Numbered from the stretch's first letter, positions 9,619 through 17,940 are shown. The stretch: DNA of 64,000 nucleotides from Verrucomicrobiaceae bacterium (GCA_027484445.1 JAIXSY010000033.1:62001-126000); one strand, 5' to 3'. Made by a program: numbers and translations. The notes: generated by a model not told the origin, from the sequence alone.

Positions 9619-10095
9619 ATGGCCTCTCATGGTCCACATGCAAAGAAGCGCTCCATCGAGGGTGATCAGCTCAACATGGGTTTCCAGATCGCCCCCATGA
9701 TTGACGTGGTTTTCGTGATCATGCTCTTTTTCATGGTCATGGCGGGTGCTGTGAAAGTGGAGCGTGAGTTAAAAACGCAGCTTCCCGGAATTGGAACCCC
9801 TGCGTTGAATAACGACGATACTCCGCCAGATGAGATCATCGTGACGGTCGAAGAAAGTGGGATAGTAACGTTGAACGAAGAGGAATTCGATTCCCCCGAA
9901 AACAAAACCCTTCCCAACTTCACAGGGACTCTGATGAAACTCAAGCAAGAGGCAGATAGCCGAAATGCTAAGGTCATGGTTACCATTCAAGCCGAAGAGC
10001 AGGCACGCTATGAACGTGTGATCGATGTTCTAAACGCTATGGCGAAGGCTAGAATCGGCAATGTTACCTTCACCGTCGGTAGCGAGGATTTTTGA
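9619..10095 (+). CDS. ExbD/TolR-family protein, copy 2
   Basis: A 158-residue ExbD-like protein differing clearly from copy 1. Its cytoplasmic tail is basic (HAKKRSIEGDQ), the helix is FQIAPMIDVVFVIMLFFMV with the conserved Asp, and a periplasmic domain contains KVMVTIQAEEQARYERVID. The start is 6 bp after copy 1, indicating coupled translation. It is the last gene before a strong hairpin terminator. The pair plus ExbB and the TPR proteins probably transmits proton motive force to an envelope process; no TonB gene is in the window. Confidence 0.93.
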   Translation: MASHGPHAKKRSIEGDQLNMGFQIAPMIDVVFVIMLFFMVMAGAVKVERELKTQLPGIGTPALNNDDTPPDEIIVTVEESGIVTLNEEEFDSPENKTLPNFTGTLMKLKQEADSRNAKVMVTIQAEEQARYERVIDVLNAMAKARIGNVTFTVGSEDF

Positions 10096-10122
10096 TTCTT
10101 TAGCTCTCTTGAAATCAATGTC

Positions 10123-10151
10123 CCTGTCGGCTCATTGCCGACGGGTTTTTT
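10123..10151 (+). terminator. Rho-independent terminator after the ExbD operon
   Basis: Nine-pair stem (CCTGTCGGC with GCCGACGGG, one T-G wobble), five-base loop TCATT, then six T. It lies 27 bp after the last ExbD-like stop codon. Confidence 0.9.
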
Positions 10152-10245
10152 GTGGGTCGTCAGAATGTCATCGCGTTGACTTCAGCCTTCTCACGCTGAC
10201 AGTTTGATTGTGTCTATTCGTTCAGCAGCGACCTCACCCAGTCTC

Positions 10246-11154
10246 ATGGCAACCCAAAATGCGGAGCTAGCTAGCCAGCAGCTAGACGCCTTGGTTCAGT
10301 CTCTTTCGTTGATTCTTTTGGGCAAGCCAGAGGCCATCAAGCTGGCGGTTTGTTGTTTGCTAGCCCGTGGCCATCTTTTGTTTGAAGACCAGCCTGGGGT
10401 AGGGAAGACGCTGCTCTCTCAGGCATTGGCGCAGTCTTTGGGGCTGCAATTTCGTCGGGTTCAGTTCACCAGTGATCTTTTGCCGGCAGATATCCTGGGG
10501 GCATCCATCTATGATCGTGAAGCAGGCAGCTTTGCTTTTCATCCAGGACCTGTATTTACCCAGGTGCTGCTTGCGGACGAGATCAATCGAGCAACGCCCA
10601 AAACTCAGTCGGCATTGCTTGAGGCGATGGAGGAAGGAAAAGTGACATGCGATGGCGTGCCTCACGCATTGCCCGTTCCGTTCTTTGTGATCGCGACTCA
10701 GAATCCATCGACTCAGATCGGGACGTTCATGCTGCCTGAGTCACAGTTGGATCGGTTCTTGATGCGTCTTGCGTTGGGGGTTCCTGATCGAGCTGCAGAA
10801 CGATTGATGCTTCAAGGTGAGGATCGCCGGGAAATGCTTCGTTCGATGAAGCCTTTTATGTCTTGGAGTGAGCTGGCTAAATGGCAACAGATCGCACGTC
10901 AAATCCACGTATCCGAGCCGCTTCTTGACTATGTCCAGAATCTCTTGGCGGCGAGCCGCTCTTCAGGCCAAGGGCTCTCTCCTCGTGGAGGCTTGGCTTT
11001 GCTTGCCGCGAGTAAAGCTTGGGCTTTGATGGCGGGTCGTGTCATGGTTTTGCCTGAGGATGTTCAAGCCGTCGCTGTTGCCGTGATGGGGCACCGAATC
11101 GCGGGAGGCTTAGCTCATGCAGCCTCTCTCTTGGAAGAGGTCAGCATTCCTTGA
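10246..11154 (+). CDS. MoxR-family AAA+ ATPase
   Basis: A 302-residue chaperone-like AAA+ ATPase. Walker A is DQPGVGKT, Walker B is LLADEINRA, and a sensor-1-like segment reads FFVIATQNPSTQIG; ATQNP is characteristic of MoxR. The C-terminal lid (LSPRGGLALLAASKAWALM) is complete. A TTG at 10204 and the ATG at 10246 are both in frame, and the ATG fits the usual N-terminus. MoxR proteins commonly sit beside DUF58 and von Willebrand A-domain genes and mature metal enzymes or complexes. Here the next gene, 49 bp away, is instead an M50 protease, so the usual partners are absent. Confidence 0.93.
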   Translation: MATQNAELASQQLDALVQSLSLILLGKPEAIKLAVCCLLARGHLLFEDQPGVGKTLLSQALAQSLGLQFRRVQFTSDLLPADILGASIYDREAGSFAFHPGPVFTQVLLADEINRATPKTQSALLEAMEEGKVTCDGVPHALPVPFFVIATQNPSTQIGTFMLPESQLDRFLMRLALGVPDRAAERLMLQGEDRREMLRSMKPFMSWSELAKWQQIARQIHVSEPLLDYVQNLLAASRSSGQGLSPRGGLALLAASKAWALMAGRVMVLPEDVQAVAVAVMGHRIAGGLAHAASLLEEVSIP

Positions 11155-11203
11155 GTTTGGCAAAGATGCTGGCGCGTTGATTCATTCTGGGCAGGTTGTT
11201 GGG

Positions 11204-11854
11204 ATGCTACGCTTTACCCTTCTTGGTTTTCCTGTTGCCATTCATTGGTTCTTTTGGGTCAATGTCGCTCTTCTAGGGGGGGCCATCAATGCTTCCTCGC
11301 CGCGGCAAATACAGATGCTTGCTGGGTGGATGCTAGCAGCTTTTGTTTCCGTGATGATTCATGAGCTAGGTCATGCCTTGGCCATGAGACGTTTTGGAGA
11401 TCGCCGTGTGGATATTTTGCTCTATGCGTTTGGCGGGCTTGCCCGTGGAGCTCGTTGGTTGTCTCGGCGTGAAGACATGATGGTGAGTGCAGCGGGACCT
11501 GCTTTGCAGCTTCTGGCGGGTTTCGTCATGGAGTTGCTGTGGGGTAGCACTCGCTTTGAATCAGCCTTTTTGGCTTCATTTGCCAAGTCTTTCATTCATG
11601 TCAGTTTTGGCTGGGCTCTGCTGAATCTGCTTCCCATTTTGCCCTTGGATGGCGGGCATATCTCTCGTGCCTTTTTGGGGCAATCGCGATTGCGGTTGTC
11701 TCTCACCATTAGTCTCGTCTGCGCCGTTGGCATGGCCCTGTATAGCTTTCAGGGCGGTGGTCTGTTTGTTGCGGTTTTCTTCGGCATGATGGCATTCAAC
11801 AATTGGCGCGAGTTGCAAGGCCAACCCCAGGTGCCCTGGATGGAAGGTCGTTGA
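11204..11854 (+). CDS. Site-2 protease-like (M50 family) membrane metalloprotease
   Basis: A 216-residue polytopic protein. The zinc motif HELGH (VMIHELGHALAMRRFGD) and the second ligand region LLPILPLDGGHI (NPDG-like) are both present, so it should be an active intramembrane protease. There are about five to six hydrophobic segments and no PDZ or CBS domain is visible. A GTG/ATG further upstream (11117) would overlap the MoxR gene; the ATG at 11204 (MLRFTLLGFPVAIHWFF) matches the normal family start. The substrate is unknown. Co-orientation with MoxR suggests one transcription unit. Confidence 0.88.
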   Translation: MLRFTLLGFPVAIHWFFWVNVALLGGAINASSPRQIQMLAGWMLAAFVSVMIHELGHALAMRRFGDRRVDILLYAFGGLARGARWLSRREDMMVSAAGPALQLLAGFVMELLWGSTRFESAFLASFAKSFIHVSFGWALLNLLPILPLDGGHISRAFLGQSRLRLSLTISLVCAVGMALYSFQGGGLFVAVFFGMMAFNNWRELQGQPQVPWMEGR

Positions 11855-11857
11855 TTC

Positions 11858-11889
11858 AAAAAACCGCTCAGTCGCCAAGCAGGTTTTTT
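11858..11889. terminator. Bidirectional terminator between convergent genes
   Basis: AAAAAACC GCT pairs with AGC (a) GGTTTTTT around a nine-base loop. The A-run and T-run flank the stem on each side, so it can end transcription from both the protease gene and the DUF1501 gene. Confidence 0.75.
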
Positions 11890-11910
11890 CGAGAGTATGA
11901 TTCAGCAGGC

Positions 11911-13206
11911 TCAGCCAAACAATGCAGTGATTGGCTTACCTTTGTCACTGACCGTGAAGGGCCGCTTCGATGGCGAGTACAGCACTTGGTCCAGGGGTAA
12001 CCCGAGCGCGTAAGCGATCGTTGCATTGAAGTCAGGGATGGAAACCGGGTTCTCGGTGACTTTATCCCCTCGCTCATCTGTCGCGCCATAGACCTGTCCA
12101 CCACGGATGCCTCCTCCTGCCAGGAGACAGCTGAAGCCTGGTGCATGATGATCACGTCCATCGTTCGCGTTGATCTCAGGCGTGCGCCCAAACTCGGTAG
12201 CTAGGACAACAAGCGTCTCTTGGAGCATACCTCGTGCATGTAGGTCTTGGAGCAATGTACTCAAGGCGCTGTCGAGTTCATCACAGAGTTCAGGCACTCG
12301 AGTGAAATTGGCGTTGTGTGTGTCCCAGTTCCCAAAAGTAACTTCCACGAACCGAACACCATGCTCCACAAGTCGGCGAGCGAGCAGGCAGCCTTGGCCG
12401 AAGCGATCACGGCCATACTTGTCGCGAAGTTTACCATCCTCGGCGTCAAGGTCGAAGGCTTTGAGCTCTTCGCTTTTCATCATCTTCACGGCATCGTCAT
12501 ACATGTCACTGTAGGCGCGGACATTTTTGACATGGTAGGTCGCAGCGAACTGGGCATCGAGCTTCTTGGCCACTTGCAGCCGGTCCAGCATGCGTTCCTC
12601 GGTGAACCAGGCGCTAGGGGTCACATTGGAAATGCCGTTTTCGGGCGCGTTGATCATGAGCGGTGAGAACTTCGCTTCAAAAAAGCCGGCTCCTGGATGA
12701 CGGCTATCATTGCCGATCATGACACTGCCGGGCAGGGTCGGATTGCCACGTCCCTGAAATTTCTCCAGCCACGCGCCCATGGAGGGATGCTTGATGCTGC
12801 TGCGTTGGGTGTAGCTGGTGTGTTGATAGTATTGTCCCTGCTCGTGCGCGCCTTGGGTGGACATCATGCTGCGCACCACGGCGATTTTATCGGCCTGCCT
12901 TGCCATCAGGGGCAAATTTTCACTCAGGCGGATGCCATCCACATTGGTGCTGATGGTTTGCGTGAGACCCATGATGTTCTTGTTGTCAGGCTTGGGGTCC
13001 CAAGTGTCGAGGTGGCTCATGCCTCCAGTCATGTAGAGGTAGATCACGTTCCGGGCCGTGGGCACCTGCTTCAGAGGGCTGGTGTTTTCACCAGGTGCGG
13101 AGAAGGCCTGCTTAACCCCAAGTTGGCTCAGCGCAGAGACGCCCAGATACGACTGCGCTGCCTGGGTCACAAAGACACGGCGAGATAGTTCGGAATGCAG
13201 AGACAT
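11911..13206 (-). CDS. DUF1501 family protein (Tat-type leader), unpaired
   Basis: A 431-residue DUF1501 protein of the alkaline-phosphatase/sulfatase-like superfamily, abundant in Planctomycetes and Verrucomicrobia. Its precise reaction is not known. The N-terminus (SRRVFVTQAAQSYLGVSAL) looks like a twin-arginine or Sec leader. Family landmarks are YMTGGMSHLDTWDPKP, QGCLLARRLVEHGVRFVEV, VVLATEFGRTPEIN and GRDHHAPGFSCLLAGGG. It is closely similar in layout to the protein at 40418-41731. Unlike that copy it has no DUF1549/DUF1553 neighbour and sits beside a Gfo/Idh/MocA oxidoreductase on the same strand. Confidence 0.9.
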   Translation of the reverse strand: MSLHSELSRRVFVTQAAQSYLGVSALSQLGVKQAFSAPGENTSPLKQVPTARNVIYLYMTGGMSHLDTWDPKPDNKNIMGLTQTISTNVDGIRLSENLPLMARQADKIAVVRSMMSTQGAHEQGQYYQHTSYTQRSSIKHPSMGAWLEKFQGRGNPTLPGSVMIGNDSRHPGAGFFEAKFSPLMINAPENGISNVTPSAWFTEERMLDRLQVAKKLDAQFAATYHVKNVRAYSDMYDDAVKMMKSEELKAFDLDAEDGKLRDKYGRDRFGQGCLLARRLVEHGVRFVEVTFGNWDTHNANFTRVPELCDELDSALSTLLQDLHARGMLQETLVVLATEFGRTPEINANDGRDHHAPGFSCLLAGGGIRGGQVYGATDERGDKVTENPVSIPDFNATIAYALGLPLDQVLYSPSKRPFTVSDKGKPITALFG

Positions 13207-13341
13207 AGGCAGGGAATATGGGTCGCTCGCTCAAACGATGCCGATTCAGCTAGCTTGCAGTTTTTTTCAAAAAGCACTGCGGCTAGGTTGATGCAGACGT
13301 TGGAGGAGCCTCGCCAGAGAGAGGTCTGAACTGCCTCTCGA

Positions 13342-14655
13342 TCAGGCAGGATACTGCCACGGTGCCCGATACTCTCGACGCAGCAGTTTTGAGGCTTCAG
13401 GGTCTTCCAGGATCTGCTCAGTCTCGGGGTCCCAGCGTACACTGCGACCAACACGCCAGGAGATCATGCCAAGCAGGGGCAGGCAGCTTGAGCGATGGGC
13501 GCTTTCAAGATCTGCCACGGGCGGGCGCTTTTGCTCGATGGCCTCGATGAAATCTGCCCACAGCGCACCGATGTTGTGACTGTCACCCTCAGGCTCTTGC
13601 AGCTGGCTGTCGCCATGCTCGACGGGGCTTTTGCCGTCGGCTGGATAAAAGGTCCATCCATCTTTCCAGCCAATGTGCAGGGTGCCCTTGTCACCGTAGA
13701 AATAGGCACCGACTGTGTGCTTCTCCGGGCCGTTGCCGGAGAACTTGCGGTGTTCCCAGACGGCGGTGAAGCCTTCAAACTCATAGGTAGCCACCTGGTG
13801 GTCCGGCGCGTCGGTGGTCTGTTCCTTGTCATTCAGTACGGGCGTGCCAAAGACGGGCCTGCCACCGGTGCAGAAGACCTTTTTCGGCCCCTTCTGTCCG
13901 CTCCACCACAGCACCTGGTCCAGCCAATGCACGCCCCAGTCGCCCAGGGTGCCGTTGGCGTAGTCCAGGAAGTTCCGCCAGCCGCCGGGGTGCATCTTGC
14001 TGTTGAAGGGGCGCATGGGGGCAGGGCCGCACCACAGGTCCCAGTTCAGGCTCTCTGGAACCTTGCCGTTGGGTTTCGGCTGTTCGGCTCCGCCTCGGCT
14101 GTGCGCAAAGAGGCGCACCATGCCGACCTTGCCGACTTTGCCTGACTTCAGGAAGTTCATCGCCTCGACATGATGCGGCCCGATGCGGCGATGCAGGCCT
14201 ACCTGCACGGTCACGCCCGCTTTTTTCGCGGCCTCCACCATGGCGCGGCTTTCGGCAATGGTGTGTCCTGTCGGTTTTTCCACATACACATGAGCTCCCG
14301 CTTCGCAGGCAGCGATGGTCTGCAAGGCGTGCCAATGGTCGGGCGTGCCGATGATGACGATTTCCGGCTTGGCCTCTGCCAACAGCTCACGGTAGTCGAG
14401 GTAGCTCTTCGGGGCAGTGCCAGTTTCGGATTCAATGTCGGCGATCCCATTTTCCAGCACCGTGGCGTCCACATCACACAGCGCCACCACTTGGCAGCGA
14501 CCGTGGGCGATGCCTTCGCGGAGAATGTTCATGCCCCACCAGCCGCTGCCGATGAGCGCAGTGCGGTATTTTTTCCCTTCAGCTGCCTTGAGCGGCAGGG
14601 CGGCCAGGGAGAGGGAGGCGGAGGTGAGAAAGCTGCGGCGTGAGGTCGAGGACAT
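13342..14655 (-). CDS. Tat-exported Gfo/Idh/MocA-family oxidoreductase
   Basis: A 437-residue NAD(P)-dependent sugar-type oxidoreductase. The leader SRRSFLTSASLSLAALPLKA is twin-arginine-like. The Rossmann start is RTALIGSGWWGMNIL, and EKP of the catalytic region is present in HVYVEKPTGHTIAESRAMV. The C-terminal half has the alpha/beta domain with WDLWCGPAP and DWGVHWLDQVLWW, typical of planctomycete-type secreted members. I start it at the second in-frame ATG (14655), which places the Tat motif near the N-terminus; an upstream ATG at 14691 would add 12 residues. A periplasmic role in modified-sugar catabolism is likely; the substrate is unknown. Confidence 0.9.
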   Translation of the reverse strand: MSSTSRRSFLTSASLSLAALPLKAAEGKKYRTALIGSGWWGMNILREGIAHGRCQVVALCDVDATVLENGIADIESETGTAPKSYLDYRELLAEAKPEIVIIGTPDHWHALQTIAACEAGAHVYVEKPTGHTIAESRAMVEAAKKAGVTVQVGLHRRIGPHHVEAMNFLKSGKVGKVGMVRLFAHSRGGAEQPKPNGKVPESLNWDLWCGPAPMRPFNSKMHPGGWRNFLDYANGTLGDWGVHWLDQVLWWSGQKGPKKVFCTGGRPVFGTPVLNDKEQTTDAPDHQVATYEFEGFTAVWEHRKFSGNGPEKHTVGAYFYGDKGTLHIGWKDGWTFYPADGKSPVEHGDSQLQEPEGDSHNIGALWADFIEAIEQKRPPVADLESAHRSSCLPLLGMISWRVGRSVRWDPETEQILEDPEASKLLRREYRAPWQYPA

Positions 14656-14750
14656 GGATATTTTTTCAACGGACTCAAGGGGGCAAGTCAATCACAATGC
14701 TGCCGGTAGGGCAGGCGGCAGATTGGTGTGCCCTTGGCACTGAGCCAACG

Positions 14751-14778
14751 AGTGTGAAAAAGATAGCAGTTTCACACT
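14751..14778. promoter_or_regulatory. Perfect 9-bp inverted repeat upstream of the ATPase/TPR pair
   Basis: AGTGTGAAA at 14751-14759 and its exact complement TTTCACACT at 14770-14778 flank a ten-base centre. They lie 42 bp before the ATPase start codon. The geometry suits a repressor operator; the short T-run (four T) also allows a weak terminator reading. No dedicated regulator gene is adjacent. Confidence 0.5.
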
Positions 14779-14820
14779 TTTAGATCATGCCGTATCACAC
14801 GCGGCCACACCCTCGTCTGC

Positions 14821-16140
14821 ATGAGCGACCTCCTCAAAAGCATTTACAACGCCTTCGATCCTGCGCCGCTTCATCAGGGCCAGCAGGGCCTTTACGTCGA
14901 TCTTGATGACGTGCGCGGTCACAGCGGCACCGTGGAGCGGCTCCGGCAGAAAATCCTCCTTGCCAACGGCCCCTCCTGCCAGGTCCTCTCCGGCCATCGC
15001 GGCTGTGGCAAAAGCACGGAACTCTGGCAGCTCCGTCAGAGCCTGGAAAAGCCCGGCCCCGATGGCAAAAAATACTTCGTCGTCCAGGTCCAGGCGGAAA
15101 AGGAACTCGATACCAATGACATCGACTTTCCCGAGATTCTCATCGCCATCATCCGCCAGATCGCTGCCCAATTTCGTGAAACGCTTGGCATCACCCTCGC
15201 TCCGGGCTATTTCCAAGACCGCTGGCAGCGCCTGAAGGAGTTGGCTCTTCGCGAGGTCGAATTCGAGGGCGTTGAACTTGAAGCCGGCATGGCCACCCTC
15301 TCCACCACTCTGCGTGGTAGCCCGGAGGCACGCCGCAAGGTCCGCGCCGCGTTGGAGCCAGACACCGGAAACTGGATGACCGCCGCCAATGAGGTGATTG
15401 GCGAAGCCATCTTGAAGCTGCCCAAAGATCAGTTCAGCGGCCTCGTCGTCATTGTCGATGACCTCGACAAGATGATCGCACGCACACAAGCTGACGTGGG
15501 CTGCCTCACCACCGAGTATCTTTTCATCCACCGTGCTGCCCAGCTCACGGGCTTCCTCTGCCACGTCATCTACACCCTGCCCATCGAGCTGGCCTACTCC
15601 CATCACAATGCCAGCATCAAGCTGCGCTACAGCGGCCATCTGCCCGTCGTCCCCATGACGAAGATCGAGACGCCGCCACCGAAGTGCAAAGCCCATGCCC
15701 CAGGCATCAAAAAATTCCGCGAGATGATCTTCACCCGCCTCTCCAGTGTCGGAGCCAGCGAGCGCGATCTCTTCCAGTCCGGCAAAGTGCGTGATGACCT
15801 TATCAAGCTCACCGGTGGCCAGCCCACCGAACTCATGAGCTTCATCCGTGAGTCCATCGCCACCTCCGGCCTGCCCATCACCAGCCAGGGTGTGAAGCGT
15901 TGCCGATTCGAGACCATGCGCACCTACCGCCGTCAGCTCCGCGCCGACCACTGGCCGCTCATCCAGGAGGTCCGCAAGACCGGCCAGATCGTCCGCACGG
16001 CTGACAATGAAAAGCCCTTCCGCGAGCTGCTCGACAGCCGCGCCCTCCTCCTCTACCGCAACGACGAGGAATGGTATGGCGTGAATCCCTGCATCGACGA
16101 TCTGGCTGCCCCCGCGCCTCCGCCTTCCGCCGAGTCATGA
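14821..16140 (+). CDS. P-loop ATPase of a two-gene ATPase/TPR module (STAND/KAP-like)
   Basis: A 439-residue cytoplasmic NTPase. An N-terminal signature YVDLDDVRG (~26-34) precedes Walker A GHRGCGKST (58-66); Walker B LVVIVDDLD is at 208-216. Between them lies a helical insert (~110-190). The C-terminal ~80 residues (FRELLDSRALLLYRNDEEWYGVNP) look like a winged helix, as in Orc/Cdc6- or STAND-type ATPases. There are no membrane segments and no recognised effector domain. The start lacks an evident Shine-Dalgarno. Its TGA overlaps the ATG of the next gene (ATGA), so the two products are translationally coupled and probably interact. I know this family only as uncharacterised ATP-binding proteins; function is not assigned. 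Confidence 0.85.
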   Translation: MSDLLKSIYNAFDPAPLHQGQQGLYVDLDDVRGHSGTVERLRQKILLANGPSCQVLSGHRGCGKSTELWQLRQSLEKPGPDGKKYFVVQVQAEKELDTNDIDFPEILIAIIRQIAAQFRETLGITLAPGYFQDRWQRLKELALREVEFEGVELEAGMATLSTTLRGSPEARRKVRAALEPDTGNWMTAANEVIGEAILKLPKDQFSGLVVIVDDLDKMIARTQADVGCLTTEYLFIHRAAQLTGFLCHVIYTLPIELAYSHHNASIKLRYSGHLPVVPMTKIETPPPKCKAHAPGIKKFREMIFTRLSSVGASERDLFQSGKVRDDLIKLTGGQPTELMSFIRESIATSGLPITSQGVKRCRFETMRTYRRQLRADHWPLIQEVRKTGQIVRTADNEKPFRELLDSRALLLYRNDEEWYGVNPCIDDLAAPAPPPSAES

Positions 16141-17879
16141 GTGAAGCGCCCCGCACGACCACCATGGGGCGTGAACGCGACGCCGAGCGCCAGGCAGCCG
16201 ACCTCGCCGCTTTCCGCCGCATGTTGCAGATCTCCAGCGGCACCTTCTCCCTCAGCTTCGCCGTCTGTGATGACCGCAGACTGCGCGATTCGTTGATTGA
16301 GCGCTTTTCCGCCGAGCTTCCCGGCATCTCAATCGTCCGCCTGCCTGCCGGGGTGGATGGCATCTACACCACCACGGCCGCTCGGATCGGCAGCCAGACA
16401 CCTGCCGCCATCTTCATCCTCGACATCGAGGCCAGCGTGCCCTTCGGCAGCGACTCCCAACCCGCCCTCCGCACGCTCAATGCTTCTCGCGAGCTGTGGG
16501 AGGCCTTCCGCTGTCCCGTCGTCTTCTGGCTCGCCGAATACGCCATCACCCTCCTATACCGCCACGCCCCCGACTTCTGGCGCTACCGCAGCCATCAGTT
16601 CGAGTTTGTGCCCGAAGCTGCCACTATTGAAGACGCCAGCCTTGAACCCCAGGCTGACTATATTCAGGTTGAGGGCTTAACATATGAGCAGAAGCTCTTT
16701 CGCGTCAGTGAGCTGGAAAACCGGCTACGCGAAGCTGGTCCAGTTCCCTCGGATGAGCTCCTCATGCATGTCCTCGGCTGGATGTGTGAGCTGGCCTACC
16801 TTTATCGCCTCTTCAGCCGCTATGGCGAGGCGAGTAACCTGCTCCGAATGGCGCTGCATATGGCGGAGGAACGTCTCGGAGGTGATCACCTTATTACGAT
16901 CTCAGTTGCTGCTCACTTAGCAAGCCTGCTACAGGCTACGAACAAGCTGGAGGAGGCCGAAAAACACCTTCGTCATGCTTTAGATGTCGCTGAAAAACAA
17001 CTGGGTGAAGATCATTCTAAAGTTGCTGTTTTCTGTAACAACCTGGCCTCCCTGCTTCGCCAGACAAATCGCATTGCAGAAGCCGAGTCGCTGCTTCGGC
17101 GCTCTTTGAAAATAGATGAGGCCAACTCTGGGTCCGATGATCCTAAAGTCGCTTTTGGACTCAATAACTTGGCTCAGATGCTCAAGGCCTCTGGACGTTA
17201 TGAAGAAGCGGAGCCACTCATGCGTCAAGCCTTGGTGCTTTCTGAAACGAGGCTGGGTGTGAATCATCCTCGTGTGGCCACTAATCTTAATAACCTCGCC
17301 TCTCTTCTGATGGACACCAATCGTGTTACAGAGGCCGAGACGTTGATGCGTCGCGCCTTACAAATTGACGAGAATAGTCTTGGTGAAGATCACCCCACAG
17401 TTGCGGTTCGCCTCAACAATTTGGGGCAATTGCTTCAGCGAACCAACAGGCTAGAAGAAGCTGATAAAATCATGCGACGTGCTCTTGCTATTGATGAAGC
17501 TAACCTGGGGGCAGATCATCCCAAAGTGGTCATTCGCCTCAACAACCTCGCTCGAATGCACCAAGCTGCCAGCCGATTTGCTGAAGCCGAACCGCTCTAT
17601 AGAAGAGCATTAAGTATTGTTGAATCTAACTCTGGACTAGATCATTCCAGTTTAGCTATCCCTCTGAACAATCTCGCGTCGTTGCTTCAAGCCACGAACC
17701 GGCTGGAAGAGGCCGAGCCGCTGATGCGGCGCGCCTTGAGCATCTTCGTGGATAGCATGGGGGCGGAGCATCCGAACTCGCAGACGGTCAGGCGAAACTA
17801 CATCACTCTTTTGCAGGCCCTGAAGGTGCCGGAGGAGGAGATTGAGGAGCGGGTGAAGAGCGCGGTGGAGGGCCGGTAG
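16137..17879 (+). CDS. P-loop-less NTPase-like domain fused to kinesin-light-chain-type TPR array
   Basis: A 580-residue partner of the upstream ATPase. Residues ~1-165 form an alpha/beta domain with AAIFILDIEAS, LNASRELWEAF, PVVFWLAEYAI and APDFWRYRSHQFEF. This pattern is typical of NTPase-like N-termini of TPR proteins; no Walker A is seen. From ~225 to the end are about eight 42-residue repeats (consensus LNNLASLLQxTNRLEEAE, RRALxIxExxLGxDHPxVA). An upstream GTG/ATG frame opens at 16071, but the ATG at 16137 gives the ATGA overlap with the ATPase stop. The repeats are more AT-rich than both ends of the gene. A sensor or scaffold subunit of a split STAND-like complex is inferred, not shown. 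Confidence 0.85.
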   Translation: MSEAPRTTTMGRERDAERQAADLAAFRRMLQISSGTFSLSFAVCDDRRLRDSLIERFSAELPGISIVRLPAGVDGIYTTTAARIGSQTPAAIFILDIEASVPFGSDSQPALRTLNASRELWEAFRCPVVFWLAEYAITLLYRHAPDFWRYRSHQFEFVPEAATIEDASLEPQADYIQVEGLTYEQKLFRVSELENRLREAGPVPSDELLMHVLGWMCELAYLYRLFSRYGEASNLLRMALHMAEERLGGDHLITISVAAHLASLLQATNKLEEAEKHLRHALDVAEKQLGEDHSKVAVFCNNLASLLRQTNRIAEAESLLRRSLKIDEANSGSDDPKVAFGLNNLAQMLKASGRYEEAEPLMRQALVLSETRLGVNHPRVATNLNNLASLLMDTNRVTEAETLMRRALQIDENSLGEDHPTVAVRLNNLGQLLQRTNRLEEADKIMRRALAIDEANLGADHPKVVIRLNNLARMHQAASRFAEAEPLYRRALSIVESNSGLDHSSLAIPLNNLASLLQATNRLEEAEPLMRRALSIFVDSMGAEHPNSQTVRRNYITLLQALKVPEEEIEERVKSAVEGR

Positions 17880-17940
17880 TGTGGTGGTGTTCCGAAGTCC
17901 GGCTGTTCGGTGGAATGATGGTGACTGACGGAGAAATCCA

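Noticed and set aside
14751..14778. Intrinsic terminator for the Gfo/Idh gene
   Set aside because: That gene is transcribed leftwards away from this site, and the T-run is only four bases.
14785..15951. A 388-codon open frame on the minus strand across the ATPase gene
   Set aside because: It is antisense to a gene with clear Walker motifs. Its sequence is low-complexity Ala/Gly/Asp/Val, as expected from the opposite strand of GC-rich codons.
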